Positions 33,375-43,061 of a stretch of DNA of 64,000 bases are shown piece by piece (the stretch's first letter is position 1; each line of letters begins with the position of its first letter). The translations under genes and the position numbers were made by a program. The stretch is from Psychroserpens mesophilus. Lineage in GTDB: Bacteria; Bacteroidota; Bacteroidia; Flavobacteriales; Flavobacteriaceae. The stretch lies in the NCBI RefSeq assembly GCF_000826645.1, contig NZ_JXJP01000008.1, positions 186,001 through 250,000 of the forward strand, written 5' to 3'. The notes under the pieces were generated by a model. That model worked only from the letters and a program-made list of their open reading frames with translations, searched no databases and had not been told where the DNA came from.

Positions 33375-35576
33375 CTAATTAGCAACTTCGCTCATAAACT
33401 TAATACGATACAGGCGTAATTCTTCTTCTTCGTAATCACCATCAAACTCTTCAATGGCATCAGAAATTTTATCCGTTTCAGATTCCATAAAATATTCATG
33501 GATTTCTTCTTGTTGCTCTTCGTCTAAAACTTCATCTATCCAGTAATTGATATTGAGTTTTGTTCCAGAAAAGACTATGGCTTCCATCTCTTTAATAAAA
33601 TCAACCATGCTCATACCTTTAGACGAAGCAATATCATCTAGTCGAAGTTTTCTATCTACATTTTGAATAATATACAACTTGATAGCCGAATTTGAACCTG
33701 TACTTTTAACGACAAAATCGTCAGGTCGCATGATATCATTTTCTTCGACATATCTCGAAATAAGCGCGATAAAATCTTTACCGTATTTTTTTGCTTTTCC
33801 ATCACCAACTCCATGAACATTACTCAGTTCGTCAATGGTAATTGGATACTTTAAAGCCATATCTTCTAATGAAGGATCCTGAAAAATAACAAATGGTGGC
33901 ACACCCAATTTCTTAGCATTTCGCTTTCTAAGATCCTTAAGCATTCCCATTAATTTCTCATCGGCAACGCCTCCTCCTCCTTTAGCTGCAGTCACTATCC
34001 CATCATCTGAAGCCTCATCAAACACATGGTCTTCTGTCATCATAAATGATTTTGGCGATTTTATAAACTCATGACCAGCTTCAGGTATTCTTAACACACC
34101 ATAAGTTTCGATGTCCTTTTTTAAATAACCAGCCACTAGAACTTGACGAATTAAAGCCATCCAATAGCGCTTATCTTTAGCTTTTCCAATTCCGAAGAAC
34201 GGTTGCGCATCTGTTTTGTGAGAAGAGATTAAGGCATTTGACGTTCCAACTAAAACATTGACTAAATCTTTAGACTTGTATTTTTCATTGGTTTTATCAA
34301 CGGTTTCCAAAAGTGTCTTTACTTCTTCTTTAGCTTCATGTTGCTTTTTTGGATTACGAACATTATCGTCCATATCGCCTCCTTCTCCAGTTGCATTATC
34401 AAACTCTTCACCGAAATAATGTAAAATAAACTTTCGTCTAGATACTGAGCTTTCAGCAAAAGCAACAACTTCTTGAAGTAATGCTTGTCCGATCTCCTGT
34501 TCAGCCACTGGCTTTCCAGACATGAACTTCTCGAGTTTTTCAATATCCTTATATGCGTAATACGCTAAACAATGTCCTTCACCTCCATCACGTCCAGCAC
34601 GACCAGTTTCTTGGTAATAACTCTCGATACTTTTAGGCATATCGTGATGAATAACAAATCGTACATCTGGTTTATCTATTCCCATTCCGAAGGCAATTGT
34701 GGCAACAACCACATCGGCATCTTCCATAAGAAACATATCCTGATGTTTTACACGAGTTTTAGGGTCTAAACCTGCATGATATGGCACAGCTTTTATGCCA
34801 TTAACCTGAAGTACTTGCGCTAATTCTTCAACACGTTTACGACTTAAACAATATACAATTCCTGATTTTCCTTCATTTTGTTTTACAAAACGAATGATAT
34901 CTGCATCGACATTTTTGGTCTTCGGACGTATTTCGTAGTATAAATTTGGTCTGTTAAAGGAGGCTTTAAATGTAGTAGCTCCAGTAATATCAAGACTTTT
35001 TAAAATATCCTCTTGAACTTTAGGTGTTGCTGTTGCTGTTAGACCAATAATTGGAATATTATCGCCAATACGCTTTATAATATGTCTGAGATTTCGATAC
35101 TCTGGCCTAAAGTCATGTCCCCATTCACTAATACAATGTGCTTCATCTACGGCCATAAATGAAATTGTAACCGTTCTTAAAAACTCAACGTGTTCCTCCT
35201 TGGTTAAAGATTCAGGAGCCACATAAAGCAGCTTAGTGACACCATTTGTGATGTCTTCTTTAACACGTTTGACCTCTGTTTTATTTAATGATGAATTTAA
35301 AACATGAGCGACACCTTCTTCATTAGAGATACCTCTAATCGCGTCAACCTGATTTTTCATTAAGGCAATTAAAGGAGAAACAATAATTGCTGTACCTTCT
35401 TTTATTAATGCAGGAAGTTGATAACACATTGATTTCCCACCACCTGTTGGCATTATAACGAATACATCCTCACCAGCAACAACACTTTTAATGACACTCT
35501 CTTGAAGTCCTTTAAATTTAGAAAAACCAAAGTATTGTTTAAGTGCAGAATGTATATCAATTTCTTTTATACTCAT
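33375..35576 (-). CDS. recQ: ATP-dependent DNA helicase RecQ, zinc-site cysteines missing
   Basis: The 733-aa SF2 helicase has MPTGGGKSMCYQLPA (Walker A, about 40-54), DEAH (about 140), and the C-half motifs YQETGRAGRDG. The RQC domain follows, then an HRDC-like part (DELSNVHGVGDGKAKKYG, about 590-607) and an extra C-terminal helix region. The zinc-binding cysteines of E. coli RecQ are all replaced: Ser379 before RR, then Gly400, Asp403 and Val406 in the stretch EGGDMDDNVRNPKK. Hence the domain must be stabilised without zinc. Single gene. Confidence 0.95.
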   Translation of the reverse strand: MSIKEIDIHSALKQYFGFSKFKGLQESVIKSVVAGEDVFVIMPTGGGKSMCYQLPALIKEGTAIIVSPLIALMKNQVDAIRGISNEEGVAHVLNSSLNKTEVKRVKEDITNGVTKLLYVAPESLTKEEHVEFLRTVTISFMAVDEAHCISEWGHDFRPEYRNLRHIIKRIGDNIPIIGLTATATPKVQEDILKSLDITGATTFKASFNRPNLYYEIRPKTKNVDADIIRFVKQNEGKSGIVYCLSRKRVEELAQVLQVNGIKAVPYHAGLDPKTRVKHQDMFLMEDADVVVATIAFGMGIDKPDVRFVIHHDMPKSIESYYQETGRAGRDGGEGHCLAYYAYKDIEKLEKFMSGKPVAEQEIGQALLQEVVAFAESSVSRRKFILHYFGEEFDNATGEGGDMDDNVRNPKKQHEAKEEVKTLLETVDKTNEKYKSKDLVNVLVGTSNALISSHKTDAQPFFGIGKAKDKRYWMALIRQVLVAGYLKKDIETYGVLRIPEAGHEFIKSPKSFMMTEDHVFDEASDDGIVTAAKGGGGVADEKLMGMLKDLRKRNAKKLGVPPFVIFQDPSLEDMALKYPITIDELSNVHGVGDGKAKKYGKDFIALISRYVEENDIMRPDDFVVKSTGSNSAIKLYIIQNVDRKLRLDDIASSKGMSMVDFIKEMEAIVFSGTKLNINYWIDEVLDEEQQEEIHEYFMESETDKISDAIEEFDGDYEEEELRLYRIKFMSEVAN

Positions 35577-35589
35577 TAATCCCTATTAG

Positions 35590-35606
35590 TATTTTTGATA
35601 CATTTG
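35590..35606 (+). promoter_or_regulatory. Two overlapping -7 elements for the kpsF operon
   Basis: TATTTTTG (35590-35597) and TACATTTG (35599-35606) both match TAnnTTTG exactly and lie about 60 bp ahead of the sugar-phosphate isomerase start. Confidence 0.45.
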
Positions 35607-35662
35607 CATAAGACTAAAGATAACAATTTCTTTAAACCCATCAAACTCAAAAAAAATTAATT

Positions 35663-36628
35663 TTGAACAGTATTCAATCTATCCTGAAAACGGCCAGAAA
35701 AACCATAGATTTAGAACGTGATGCTATAGCCAATCTTAGTAATTTACTAACTGATGATTTTGCAAATACTGTATCATTAATATACAACTCCAAAGGACGC
35801 GTTATTATTACCGGAATTGGAAAAAGTGCGATTATCGCTAATAAAATAGTAGCAACTTTGAACTCTACAGGAACGCCTGCAGTGTTTATGCATGCTGCAG
35901 ATGCCATTCATGGTGATTTAGGGTTAATCCTGGAAGACGATGTGGTGATTTGCATCTCTAAAAGTGGAAACACACCTGAAATAAAAGTTTTAGTGCCACT
36001 GATAAAAAATGCTAAAAACAAGATGATAGCCATAACTGGTAACGACAAATCATTTTTAGCACTTCAGGCTGATTTTATCCTCAACACCTATGTAGAACAG
36101 GAAGCTTGCCCGAATAATCTGGCTCCTACAACCAGCACAACTGCACAATTGGTTATGGGAGACGCTTTAGCTATTTGTTTATTGGAGCTTCGTGGGTTTT
36201 CCAGTCAGGATTTTGCTAAATATCATCCGGGAGGTGCCTTAGGAAAACGCTTATATTTGCGTGTAAGTGATTTATCATCTGTAAATGAAAAGCCTAAAGT
36301 AGAACTCAATACCTCTGCTAAAGATGTGATAGTTGAGATTTCAGAAAAAATGCTTGGCGTTACAGCAGTTGTTAACGACAATAAAATTGTAGGAATTATT
36401 ACTGATGGAGATTTAAGAAGAATGTTAACTAAAAGCGAGAATTTTATTCACTTAACTGCTGAAGAAATTATGAGTAGTAACCCAAAACGAATTGATGAAG
36501 ATGCTATGGCCATTGATGCTATGGAATTAATGGAAGCGCATGGTATTTCTCAATTATTGGTTGAAAACAATGGTGAATATGCAGGCGTTATACATATTCA
36601 TGACTTAATTAAAGAAGGCATTATATAA
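35663..36628 (+). CDS. kdsD: Arabinose-5-phosphate isomerase (KpsF/GutQ/KdsD family)
   Basis: The 321-aa enzyme makes D-arabinose 5-phosphate, the first step to Kdo for lipopolysaccharide. The start codon is TTG (35663). The SIS domain (about 30-180) shows ITGIGKSAIIANKI, ICISKSGNTPEIK and the conserved ACPNNLAPTTSTT; two CBS domains follow (about 200-320, IVGIITDGDLRRML in the first). It overlaps tatC by 1 bp. The gene may be called kpsF or kdsD. Confidence 0.93.
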   Translation: MNSIQSILKTARKTIDLERDAIANLSNLLTDDFANTVSLIYNSKGRVIITGIGKSAIIANKIVATLNSTGTPAVFMHAADAIHGDLGLILEDDVVICISKSGNTPEIKVLVPLIKNAKNKMIAITGNDKSFLALQADFILNTYVEQEACPNNLAPTTSTTAQLVMGDALAICLLELRGFSSQDFAKYHPGGALGKRLYLRVSDLSSVNEKPKVELNTSAKDVIVEISEKMLGVTAVVNDNKIVGIITDGDLRRMLTKSENFIHLTAEEIMSSNPKRIDEDAMAIDAMELMEAHGISQLLVENNGEYAGVIHIHDLIKEGII

Positions 36629-37455
36629 TGGGAAAAAAGAATACCGATGAAATGTCTTTTCTGGATCACATTGAAGACTTAAGATGGCATTTAATACGCA
36701 TCACACTTTCAATTTTAATTTGTGCTACTGTTGCATTTATTTTTAGTGGATTTATTTTCGAGCATATTATTTTTGCGCCAAAGCGAATGGACTTCCCTAC
36801 CTATAAATGGTTATGTCAGGCGTCACAATTTATAGGCATTAATGATACCACGTTTTGTGCTGCTGAATTTCCGTTCAAAGTACAAAGTAGAACCATGGCT
36901 GGACAGTTTTCAGCAGATATTTGGACATCCATATTTGCCGGTTTTATACTTGCTTTCCCTTATGTTATTTATCAATTATGGAGTTTCATTAGTCCAGGGT
37001 TAAGAAGTGAAGAGCGTAAATATTCCAAAGGATTCATCTTCATGACCTCCTTTTTGTTCTTCCTTGGCGTATTATTTGGTTACTATGTTGTAACACCATT
37101 GTCTATTAACTTTTTAGGGAATTACAGTGTTAGTTCTGAAATCTCGAATGAGTTTGATATCAGTTCATATATTTCAATCATAAGATCCTCAAGTTTGGCT
37201 TCCGGATTGGTGTTTGAATTACCAATCATTATTTATTTCTTAACGAAGGTTGGATTAGTCACACCTCAGATTATGAGGAAGTACAGAAAGTTTGCCTTGG
37301 TGATCGTATTAGTACTATCAGCAATCATTACACCTCCTGATCTTGCCAGTCAAATCATCGTGGCTATTCCAATTCTGATACTGTATCAAGTGAGTATTTA
37401 TATTTCAAAAGTTGTATTAAGAAACCTCAATAAAAAGAAAAAAGCTAATGTCTGA
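36628..37455 (+). CDS. tatC: Twin-arginine translocase subunit TatC
   Basis: The 275-aa multispanning membrane protein is the signal-peptide receptor of the Tat pathway for folded proteins. It shows the N-terminal MSFLDHIEDLRWHLIR motif (about 9-24), which contains the conserved Glu in HIEDLR, the SPGLRSEERKY loop (about 123-133, the FxxPGL element), and six predicted helices. It overlaps both neighbours by a few bases, in an operon with kdsD, an AhpD-like gene and lptB. Confidence 0.96.
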   Translation: MGKKNTDEMSFLDHIEDLRWHLIRITLSILICATVAFIFSGFIFEHIIFAPKRMDFPTYKWLCQASQFIGINDTTFCAAEFPFKVQSRTMAGQFSADIWTSIFAGFILAFPYVIYQLWSFISPGLRSEERKYSKGFIFMTSFLFFLGVLFGYYVVTPLSINFLGNYSVSSEISNEFDISSYISIIRSSSLASGLVFELPIIIYFLTKVGLVTPQIMRKYRKFALVIVLVLSAIITPPDLASQIIVAIPILILYQVSIYISKVVLRNLNKKKKANV

Positions 37456-37795
37456 TATCGTCACTGAATTTAATGACTATCGTTCTAAAATGAATGATGC
37501 CATTTTAGCAGATAATAATAAAATTATCAAACGTATTTTTAATTTAGATACCAATGCATTTGCTGAAGGTGCTTTAGATAAAAAAACTAAAGAATTATTG
37601 GGCCTTGTTGCTTCAACTGTGTTACGTTGTGATGATTGCATCAAATATCATTTAGAAGCAAGTTATAATGAAGGCCTCAAAAAAGAAGAAGTTGTTGAAG
37701 CACTAGGGATTGCAACTTTGGTTGGTGGTACTATCGTAATTCCACATTTGAGACGTGCTTATGAGTACTGGGATGCTTTAGAAACGAAGCGTTAA
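37448..37795 (+). CDS. Carboxymuconolactone decarboxylase/AhpD-like protein
   Basis: The 115-aa helical protein belongs to the AhpD/CMD family. The redox motif CDDC is present in TVLRCDDCIKYHLEAS (about 56-71), with the usual downstream His. Members act as alkylhydroperoxidase partners or decarboxylases; the CxxC form suggests the peroxidase-type role. It overlaps tatC by 8 bp. Confidence 0.88.
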   Translation: MSDIVTEFNDYRSKMNDAILADNNKIIKRIFNLDTNAFAEGALDKKTKELLGLVASTVLRCDDCIKYHLEASYNEGLKKEEVVEALGIATLVGGTIVIPHLRRAYEYWDALETKR

Positions 37796-37846
37796 ACTTA
37801 TAATAAAGAGAAAGTAAGTCCTCGTTATTTTACTATTTTAGCAACC

Positions 37847-38590
37847 ATGAAGAAATTAAGAGCCGATAATTTAATGAAATCCTACAGCGGAAGAAAAGTC
37901 GTTAAGGATGTTTCTTTAGAAGTTAATCAAGGAGAAATCGTTGGTTTGCTTGGTCCAAATGGAGCAGGAAAAACGACGTCTTTTTATATGATCGTTGGCC
38001 TTATCAAACCTAATGGTGGTAAAATTTTTCTTGATGATACTGACATAACCTCGTTTCCAATGTACAAACGTGCTCAAAACGGCATTGGTTATCTAGCTCA
38101 GGAAGCTTCGGTATTTAGAAAACTGAGTATCGAGGATAATATTTTGAGCGTGCTTCAAATGACCAAACTAAGTAAAAAAGAACAACATTATAAAATGGAG
38201 TCTCTTATTGATGAGTTTAGTTTAGGTCATATTCGTACCAACAGAGGTGATTTATTATCTGGAGGTGAACGTCGTCGTACTGAAATTGCCAGGGCATTAG
38301 CTACAGATCCTGATTTTATTTTACTGGATGAACCTTTTGCAGGTGTTGATCCTGTTGCTGTGGAAGATATTCAGCGAATCATTGCTCAACTTACCAAAAA
38401 GAATATCGGTATTTTAATTACTGATCATAACGTACAGGAAACTTTAGCTATTACAGACCGAACCTATTTAATGTTTGAAGGAAGTATTCTAAAAGCTGGA
38501 GAACCTGAAGAATTAGCCAACGACGACATGGTACGAAAAGTGTATTTAGGCCAAAACTTCGAACTGCGTAAAAAGAAATTACATTTCTAA
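37847..38590 (+). CDS. lptB: LPS export ABC transporter ATP-binding protein LptB
   Basis: The 247-aa ATPase powers lipopolysaccharide extraction from the inner membrane. Walker A is GPNGAGKTT (about 35-43), the signature is [16 protein letters not shown] (about 134-149), Walker B plus D-loop is [12 protein letters not shown], and the switch His is in ITDHNV. ERRR in the signature is typical of LptB. It has 51 bp before it and ends 14 bp from the convergent DUF808 gene. Confidence 0.95.
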   Translation: MKKLRADNLMKSYSGRKVVKDVSLEVNQGEIVGLLGPNGAGKTTSFYMIVGLIKPNGGKIFLDDTDITSFPMYKRAQNGIGYLAQEASVFRKLSIEDNILSVLQMTKLSKKEQHYKMESLIDEFSLGHIRTNRGDLLSGGERRRTEIARALATDPDFILLDEPFAGVDPVAVEDIQRIIAQLTKKNIGILITDHNVQETLAITDRTYLMFEGSILKAGEPEELANDDMVRKVYLGQNFELRKKKLHF

Positions 38591-38604
38591 ATTTAAACTT
38601 GAAT

Positions 38605-39492
38605 TTAATTCATTTTCTTCGGAAAAAGACTCCTGAAAATAATCTTTAGAAGTTTAACGGCAGCAAGCGTAACTACGCCTACAAGCAATCCCACAATGAA
38701 ATCTCTAATAATTGACGGAAGACCTTCTAAGAAGTGATGTAAAAATTCTAGATTATGAATAAATATTCCTCCTGCAACTAATAGTAAGGCTATTGTACCA
38801 ATTACAGACAAACTCTTGATTATTATAGGTAATGCCTTGACTAAAAAAGTTCCGATAGCGTAGGAAACACCCTTTTTTCCATTGCTTAACTTAATTAATC
38901 GAAATCCGAAATCATCCATTCTCACTATCAATGCTACAATTCCATAAACACCTATAGTAGCAATAATTGCAACAACTGAAACTACTAATATCTGAAATAA
39001 TAATTCTTGTCCGACAACGGTTCCTAATGCTATGATTACAATTTCAACAGAAAGAATAAAATCAGTGACTATTGCTGATTTAATTTTAGACTTTTCTAAA
39101 ACCAAGAGTTCTTCTTTTGATAAATCATCCTTCAGTTCTACGACTTTTTCATGTTTGTGAGGTATGATGTATTCATAAATTTTCTCAGCACCTTCATAAG
39201 CCAAGTAAACACCTCCAAGCACAAGTATTACAATTACAGCCCAAGGTAAGAAAGCACTCAGTAAAAAAGCTAAAGGCAAAATGATAAGTTTATTTAACAT
39301 AGAACCTTTCGTTATTTCCCAAAGCACAGGTATTTCTCTCGATGAAACAAAACCTGATGCTTTTTCAGCATTTACAGCCAAATCATCACCTAAAATACCG
39401 GCTGTCTTTTTAGTGGTAATCTTACTCATGGCAGCCACATCATCCATAAGTGCTCCAATATCATCTAATAATGCAAAAAATCCTGATGCCAT
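38605..39492 (-). CDS. DUF808 family inner-membrane protein (YedI-like)
   Basis: The 295-aa protein has the DUF808 start motif SGFFALLDDIGALMDDVA and KKTAGILGDDLAVNAEKASG (about 27-46), then six or more hydrophobic helices (from about 70 to the end). Function unknown; E. coli YedI is the best-known relative. It is a single gene with pssA 26 bp upstream on the same strand. Confidence 0.9.
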   Translation of the reverse strand: MASGFFALLDDIGALMDDVAAMSKITTKKTAGILGDDLAVNAEKASGFVSSREIPVLWEITKGSMLNKLIILPLAFLLSAFLPWAVIVILVLGGVYLAYEGAEKIYEYIIPHKHEKVVELKDDLSKEELLVLEKSKIKSAIVTDFILSVEIVIIALGTVVGQELLFQILVVSVVAIIATIGVYGIVALIVRMDDFGFRLIKLSNGKKGVSYAIGTFLVKALPIIIKSLSVIGTIALLLVAGGIFIHNLEFLHHFLEGLPSIIRDFIVGLLVGVVTLAAVKLLKIIFRSLFPKKMN

Positions 39493-39518
39493 TCTTGGTA
39501 ATTAATTGTTAGAGTATA

Positions 39519-40274
39519 TTATTTGGTTGTTACATTTTTAATTAGTGAAAGACTAATATAAAGGATGATAATTAATGGTATCGCAATAAAATGAAACCCA
39601 ATCATTAACAAAACGCTTATACTAATTAAAATATATCGGAATGGGTTATCTTTAAAGGTGAAGTTTTTAAATTTTAGTGCAAATAGTTTGATATTTGAAT
39701 TTAACAAAAAACAGCTTACGATAGTCAGTGCTATTAAAAACCATTGATTTAAAACGAGTGTATTAAACATGGCATTATTTTGAAATTCCATTATTAGTGG
39801 CAATGACATGATTAGTAGTGTGTTTGCTGGCGTTGGTAAACCTTTGAAATAAGTTTGCTGATCTTCATCAATATTAAATTTTGCTAATCGGTAAGCTGAA
39901 GCTAGCGTAATGCATATACCTATCAATGCTAAAGGCACTAATCGTAATCCATAAAAATCTGTAGTCGAACTCCAATCATCAATATGCATTGAATCTGGCG
40001 CATCTACACTTATTGAAATAAGTTTAAACATAACTATTCCAGGAACCAATCCACTAGTTACCATATCTGCAAGCGAATCAAGCTGTACTCCTAATTCACT
40101 TTGGACCTTTAGTTTTCTGGCCAGTAAACCATCAAAAAAATCAAAGAAAATACCCAAAAAAACGAAAAGTGCAGCTACAACAAAATTGTTGTGAACTGCA
40201 AAAATTACTGCAATACTTCCACAGAACAAATTAAGAAGTGTTACAAAATTAGGAATGAACTTTTTTACTGACAT
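39519..40274 (-). CDS. pssA: CDP-diacylglycerol-serine O-phosphatidyltransferase
   Basis: The 251-aa membrane enzyme makes phosphatidylserine, the precursor of phosphatidylethanolamine. The CDP-alcohol phosphotransferase motif is complete: FFDGLLARKLKVQSELGVQL then DSLADMVTSG, that is D-G-x2-A-R-x8-G-x3-D-x3-D (about 44-72). About seven hydrophobic helices flank it. It is divergent from the PorV-type gene. Confidence 0.93.
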   Translation of the reverse strand: MSVKKFIPNFVTLLNLFCGSIAVIFAVHNNFVVAALFVFLGIFFDFFDGLLARKLKVQSELGVQLDSLADMVTSGLVPGIVMFKLISISVDAPDSMHIDDWSSTTDFYGLRLVPLALIGICITLASAYRLAKFNIDEDQQTYFKGLPTPANTLLIMSLPLIMEFQNNAMFNTLVLNQWFLIALTIVSCFLLNSNIKLFALKFKNFTFKDNPFRYILISISVLLMIGFHFIAIPLIIILYISLSLIKNVTTK

Positions 40275-40358
40275 GCATAAGATTTGTGTAAAAATAACAA
40301 ACTATTTACGACTTATACAAACAGAAGGCAATAACTACTGTATTTTGCAGTTTAATAG

Positions 40359-41468
40359 ATGAAAAATATTGTGCATCTTTGTAAAAAAATTTTGCTGTTG
40401 AAGAAATACTTACTTATTGTACTGTCATTAATGACACTCATAGGTTCTGCTCAAACAACTCGTAAATACTCAAATGAGTTTTTAAATATTGGTGTAGATG
40501 CTGCTGCTTTAGGCATGAGTAATGCTGTAGTTTCTCATACGGCAGATGTTAATTCAGGCTATTGGAATCCTGCTGGATTAGTCAATCTGGAAGACAACCA
40601 ATTAGCTGCTATGCATTCTAGTTATTTTGCCAATATTGCCAATTATAATTACATCGCTTTTGCAAAACCGTTAGATGACCGAAGTGCAATTGCCTTATCC
40701 TTGATTCGTTTTGGTGTGGATGACATTTTAGATACCACGCAATTGATAGATGATCAAGGAAATATCAACTACGATCGTGTTAGCTTATTCTCTACTGCAG
40801 ATTATGCATTAACATTTTCATACGCCAGAGACTTACCCATTTCAGGCTTAAGTTATGGCGTGAATGCTAAGGTGGTACGACGAATTATAGGTGATTTTGC
40901 TGATTCTTGGGGATTTGGTTTAGATGTTGGTATACAGTTTGAGTCTAAAAACGACTGGAAATTTGGCATCATGGCCAGAGATATTACAACTACGTTCAAT
41001 GCATGGTCTTTTAATGACGATAAGTTAGAAGATATACAAAATGCGATTGAAGGTCAAAATCAAACGGTTCCAGAAAGCACTGAACTTACTATTCCAAAAT
41101 TACAGATTGGAATGTCTAAAAAATTCATCTTTCATTATGACTACTCTTTACTGGCCTCTTTTGATTTAAATGTACGGTTTGAACAAAATAATGATATTAT
41201 ATCTAGTTCGTTTGCTAGTTTCAATCCTGCACTGGGATTTGAATTTGGTTACACAGATTTAGTCTTTCTAAGGGCTGGCGTTGGAAATTTCCAAAATGAG
41301 TTACAATTAGACAACTCAGAAAGTCTCACTTTTCAACCTAGCTTAGGACTAGGTTTTAAATACAAAGGGATTTACGTCGATTATGCATTTACAGATATTG
41401 GTGATCAAAGTGTCGCACTGTATAGCAATGTATTTTCTTTAAAGCTCGATTTTAGTATCTTTAGATAG
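40359..41468 (+). CDS. PorV/PorQ family outer-membrane protein
   Basis: The 369-aa protein has a signal peptide and then NEFLNIGVDAAALGMSNAVV (about 39-58), SGYWNPAGLVNL, and a run of beta strands that end in SLKLDFSIFR, the pattern of PorV/PorQ barrels linked to the type IX secretion system. The ATG at 40359 gives an unusually long signal (32 aa). A TTG at 40398 (MKKYLLIVLSLMTLIGSAQ in effect) gives a normal one, and a CATCTTTG promoter-like sequence at 40374-40381 lies between the two, so the later start may be the real one. It overlaps lnt by 1 bp. Confidence 0.85.
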   Translation: MKNIVHLCKKILLLKKYLLIVLSLMTLIGSAQTTRKYSNEFLNIGVDAAALGMSNAVVSHTADVNSGYWNPAGLVNLEDNQLAAMHSSYFANIANYNYIAFAKPLDDRSAIALSLIRFGVDDILDTTQLIDDQGNINYDRVSLFSTADYALTFSYARDLPISGLSYGVNAKVVRRIIGDFADSWGFGLDVGIQFESKNDWKFGIMARDITTTFNAWSFNDDKLEDIQNAIEGQNQTVPESTELTIPKLQIGMSKKFIFHYDYSLLASFDLNVRFEQNNDIISSSFASFNPALGFEFGYTDLVFLRAGVGNFQNELQLDNSESLTFQPSLGLGFKYKGIYVDYAFTDIGDQSVALYSNVFSLKLDFSIFR

Positions 41469-43060
41469 TGAAGCAACTTTTACTCGCAATAGCCTCAGGA
41501 TTTTTATTTGTATTAGGATGGCCAACCTATGGTTTTCCCTTAGTATTATTTTTTGCATTTGTACCACTCCTACTTATGGAATACAATGTAAGACACTCTG
41601 AAACCAAACGCAAAGGTCTCAAGATTTTTGGCTTCTCTTATCTTACTTTTTTTATATGGAATCTCTTTACGACGAGTTGGCTGGTTTATGCCAGTGCATT
41701 TGGAGCAGCCTTTGCTATTTTTGTGAATTCGGCATTAATGGCAATCGTATTCCTGATATATCATAAATATGCTAAACGTTTATCAATTAACAGGTCACTG
41801 CTTTTTTTAGTAACCTTATGGATTAGTTTTGAAAAACTTCATTTACACTGGGAATTCTCATGGCCTTGGCTCAATTTGGGAAATGGATTTTCAGAATTTA
41901 TCACCTGGATTCAATGGTATGAATATACTGGAACATTTGGAGGCACTCTCTGGGTATTATTAGTAAACGTTTTTATTTTCAAAAGTATTCTCAATTATCA
42001 CGAAGAACCCTCTAAAACTTATATAAAGTCTTTTACTTTAAAGTTTGCTGCTTTGGTATTAGTCCCAATTGGTATATCTTCAGTAATGTATATGAATTAC
42101 AGTCATGAAGGTGAAACTGTTAATGTCATAGCTCTGCAACCCAATATAGATCCTTATTCAGAAAAATATAACATGTCTAATTTGAAGATGGTTGATATTT
42201 TCACTGAACTATCTGATACGAAAATCTCAGATGCCACAGATTTTATATTAGCTCCCGAAACTGTATTTGCTCAAAGTGTTAAATTAAGACAATTCGAACA
42301 TACACTTTTAAAAAACAAATTAGATCAATATGTAAGCAAGTATCCTCATGTGAATTTGTTAACAGGCATGTCTTTTATTGATGTGATTAGAGATGCATCG
42401 AAAGTACGCTCTGAGACTAATCAATATAACGAAAACACATGGTATGACGATTACAATTCCGCCATCCTCATCAACTCAAGCGATAGTGTTCAGTATTATA
42501 ATAAATCGAAATTGGTAGTCGGCATTGAAAACTTTCCGTATCAAGATATTTTAAAACCCATAGTTGGTGATGCGCTAATTGACCTTGGTGGTACGGTTGC
42601 TATGAAAACCACTCAAAATTACAGAGGAGTTTTCACTTCTTCCAACAAGAAGTCTAAAGCTGCTCCTATTATTTGTTATGAATCTGTTTATGGTGAATTT
42701 GTTACAGGTTATGTGAGAAATGATGCGAATTTTTTAGCCATTATTACCAATGATGCCTGGTGGAATGACACACAAGGTCATAAGCAACATTTAAGTTTAG
42801 CTCGATTAAGAGCTATTGAAACCAGACGAGATATTGCCAGAAGTGCCAATACAGGTATTTCTGCATTTATTAATGCTAGAGGAGACATTACGAGTCAATT
42901 AGCATATAATCAAAAAGGTGCTTTGGACGGACAAATTACTACAAATGACAAACTTACCTTTTATGTTCTAGCAGGAGATTATATTGCCAGAATTTCAATT
43001 TTTATTATGTTGTTTGTTTTCCTTATTGGGTTTTATAGAAAAAAAAGGCAAGTCCTTTAA
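41468..43060 (+). CDS. lnt: Apolipoprotein N-acyltransferase
   Basis: The start is GTG at 41468, overlapping the previous stop by 1 bp. The 530-aa protein has about seven N-terminal membrane helices (about 1-210) and a nitrilase-like periplasmic domain (about 225-500). The catalytic triad is Glu264 in APETVFA, Lys346 in YNKSKLVV and Cys403 in ICYESVYG. It adds the third acyl chain to lipoproteins, of which this window encodes several. The gene ends 1 bp from the convergent priming transferase gene. Confidence 0.95.
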   Translation: MKQLLLAIASGFLFVLGWPTYGFPLVLFFAFVPLLLMEYNVRHSETKRKGLKIFGFSYLTFFIWNLFTTSWLVYASAFGAAFAIFVNSALMAIVFLIYHKYAKRLSINRSLLFLVTLWISFEKLHLHWEFSWPWLNLGNGFSEFITWIQWYEYTGTFGGTLWVLLVNVFIFKSILNYHEEPSKTYIKSFTLKFAALVLVPIGISSVMYMNYSHEGETVNVIALQPNIDPYSEKYNMSNLKMVDIFTELSDTKISDATDFILAPETVFAQSVKLRQFEHTLLKNKLDQYVSKYPHVNLLTGMSFIDVIRDASKVRSETNQYNENTWYDDYNSAILINSSDSVQYYNKSKLVVGIENFPYQDILKPIVGDALIDLGGTVAMKTTQNYRGVFTSSNKKSKAAPIICYESVYGEFVTGYVRNDANFLAIITNDAWWNDTQGHKQHLSLARLRAIETRRDIARSANTGISAFINARGDITSQLAYNQKGALDGQITTNDKLTFYVLAGDYIARISIFIMLFVFLIGFYRKKRQVL

Positions 43061-43061
43061 G

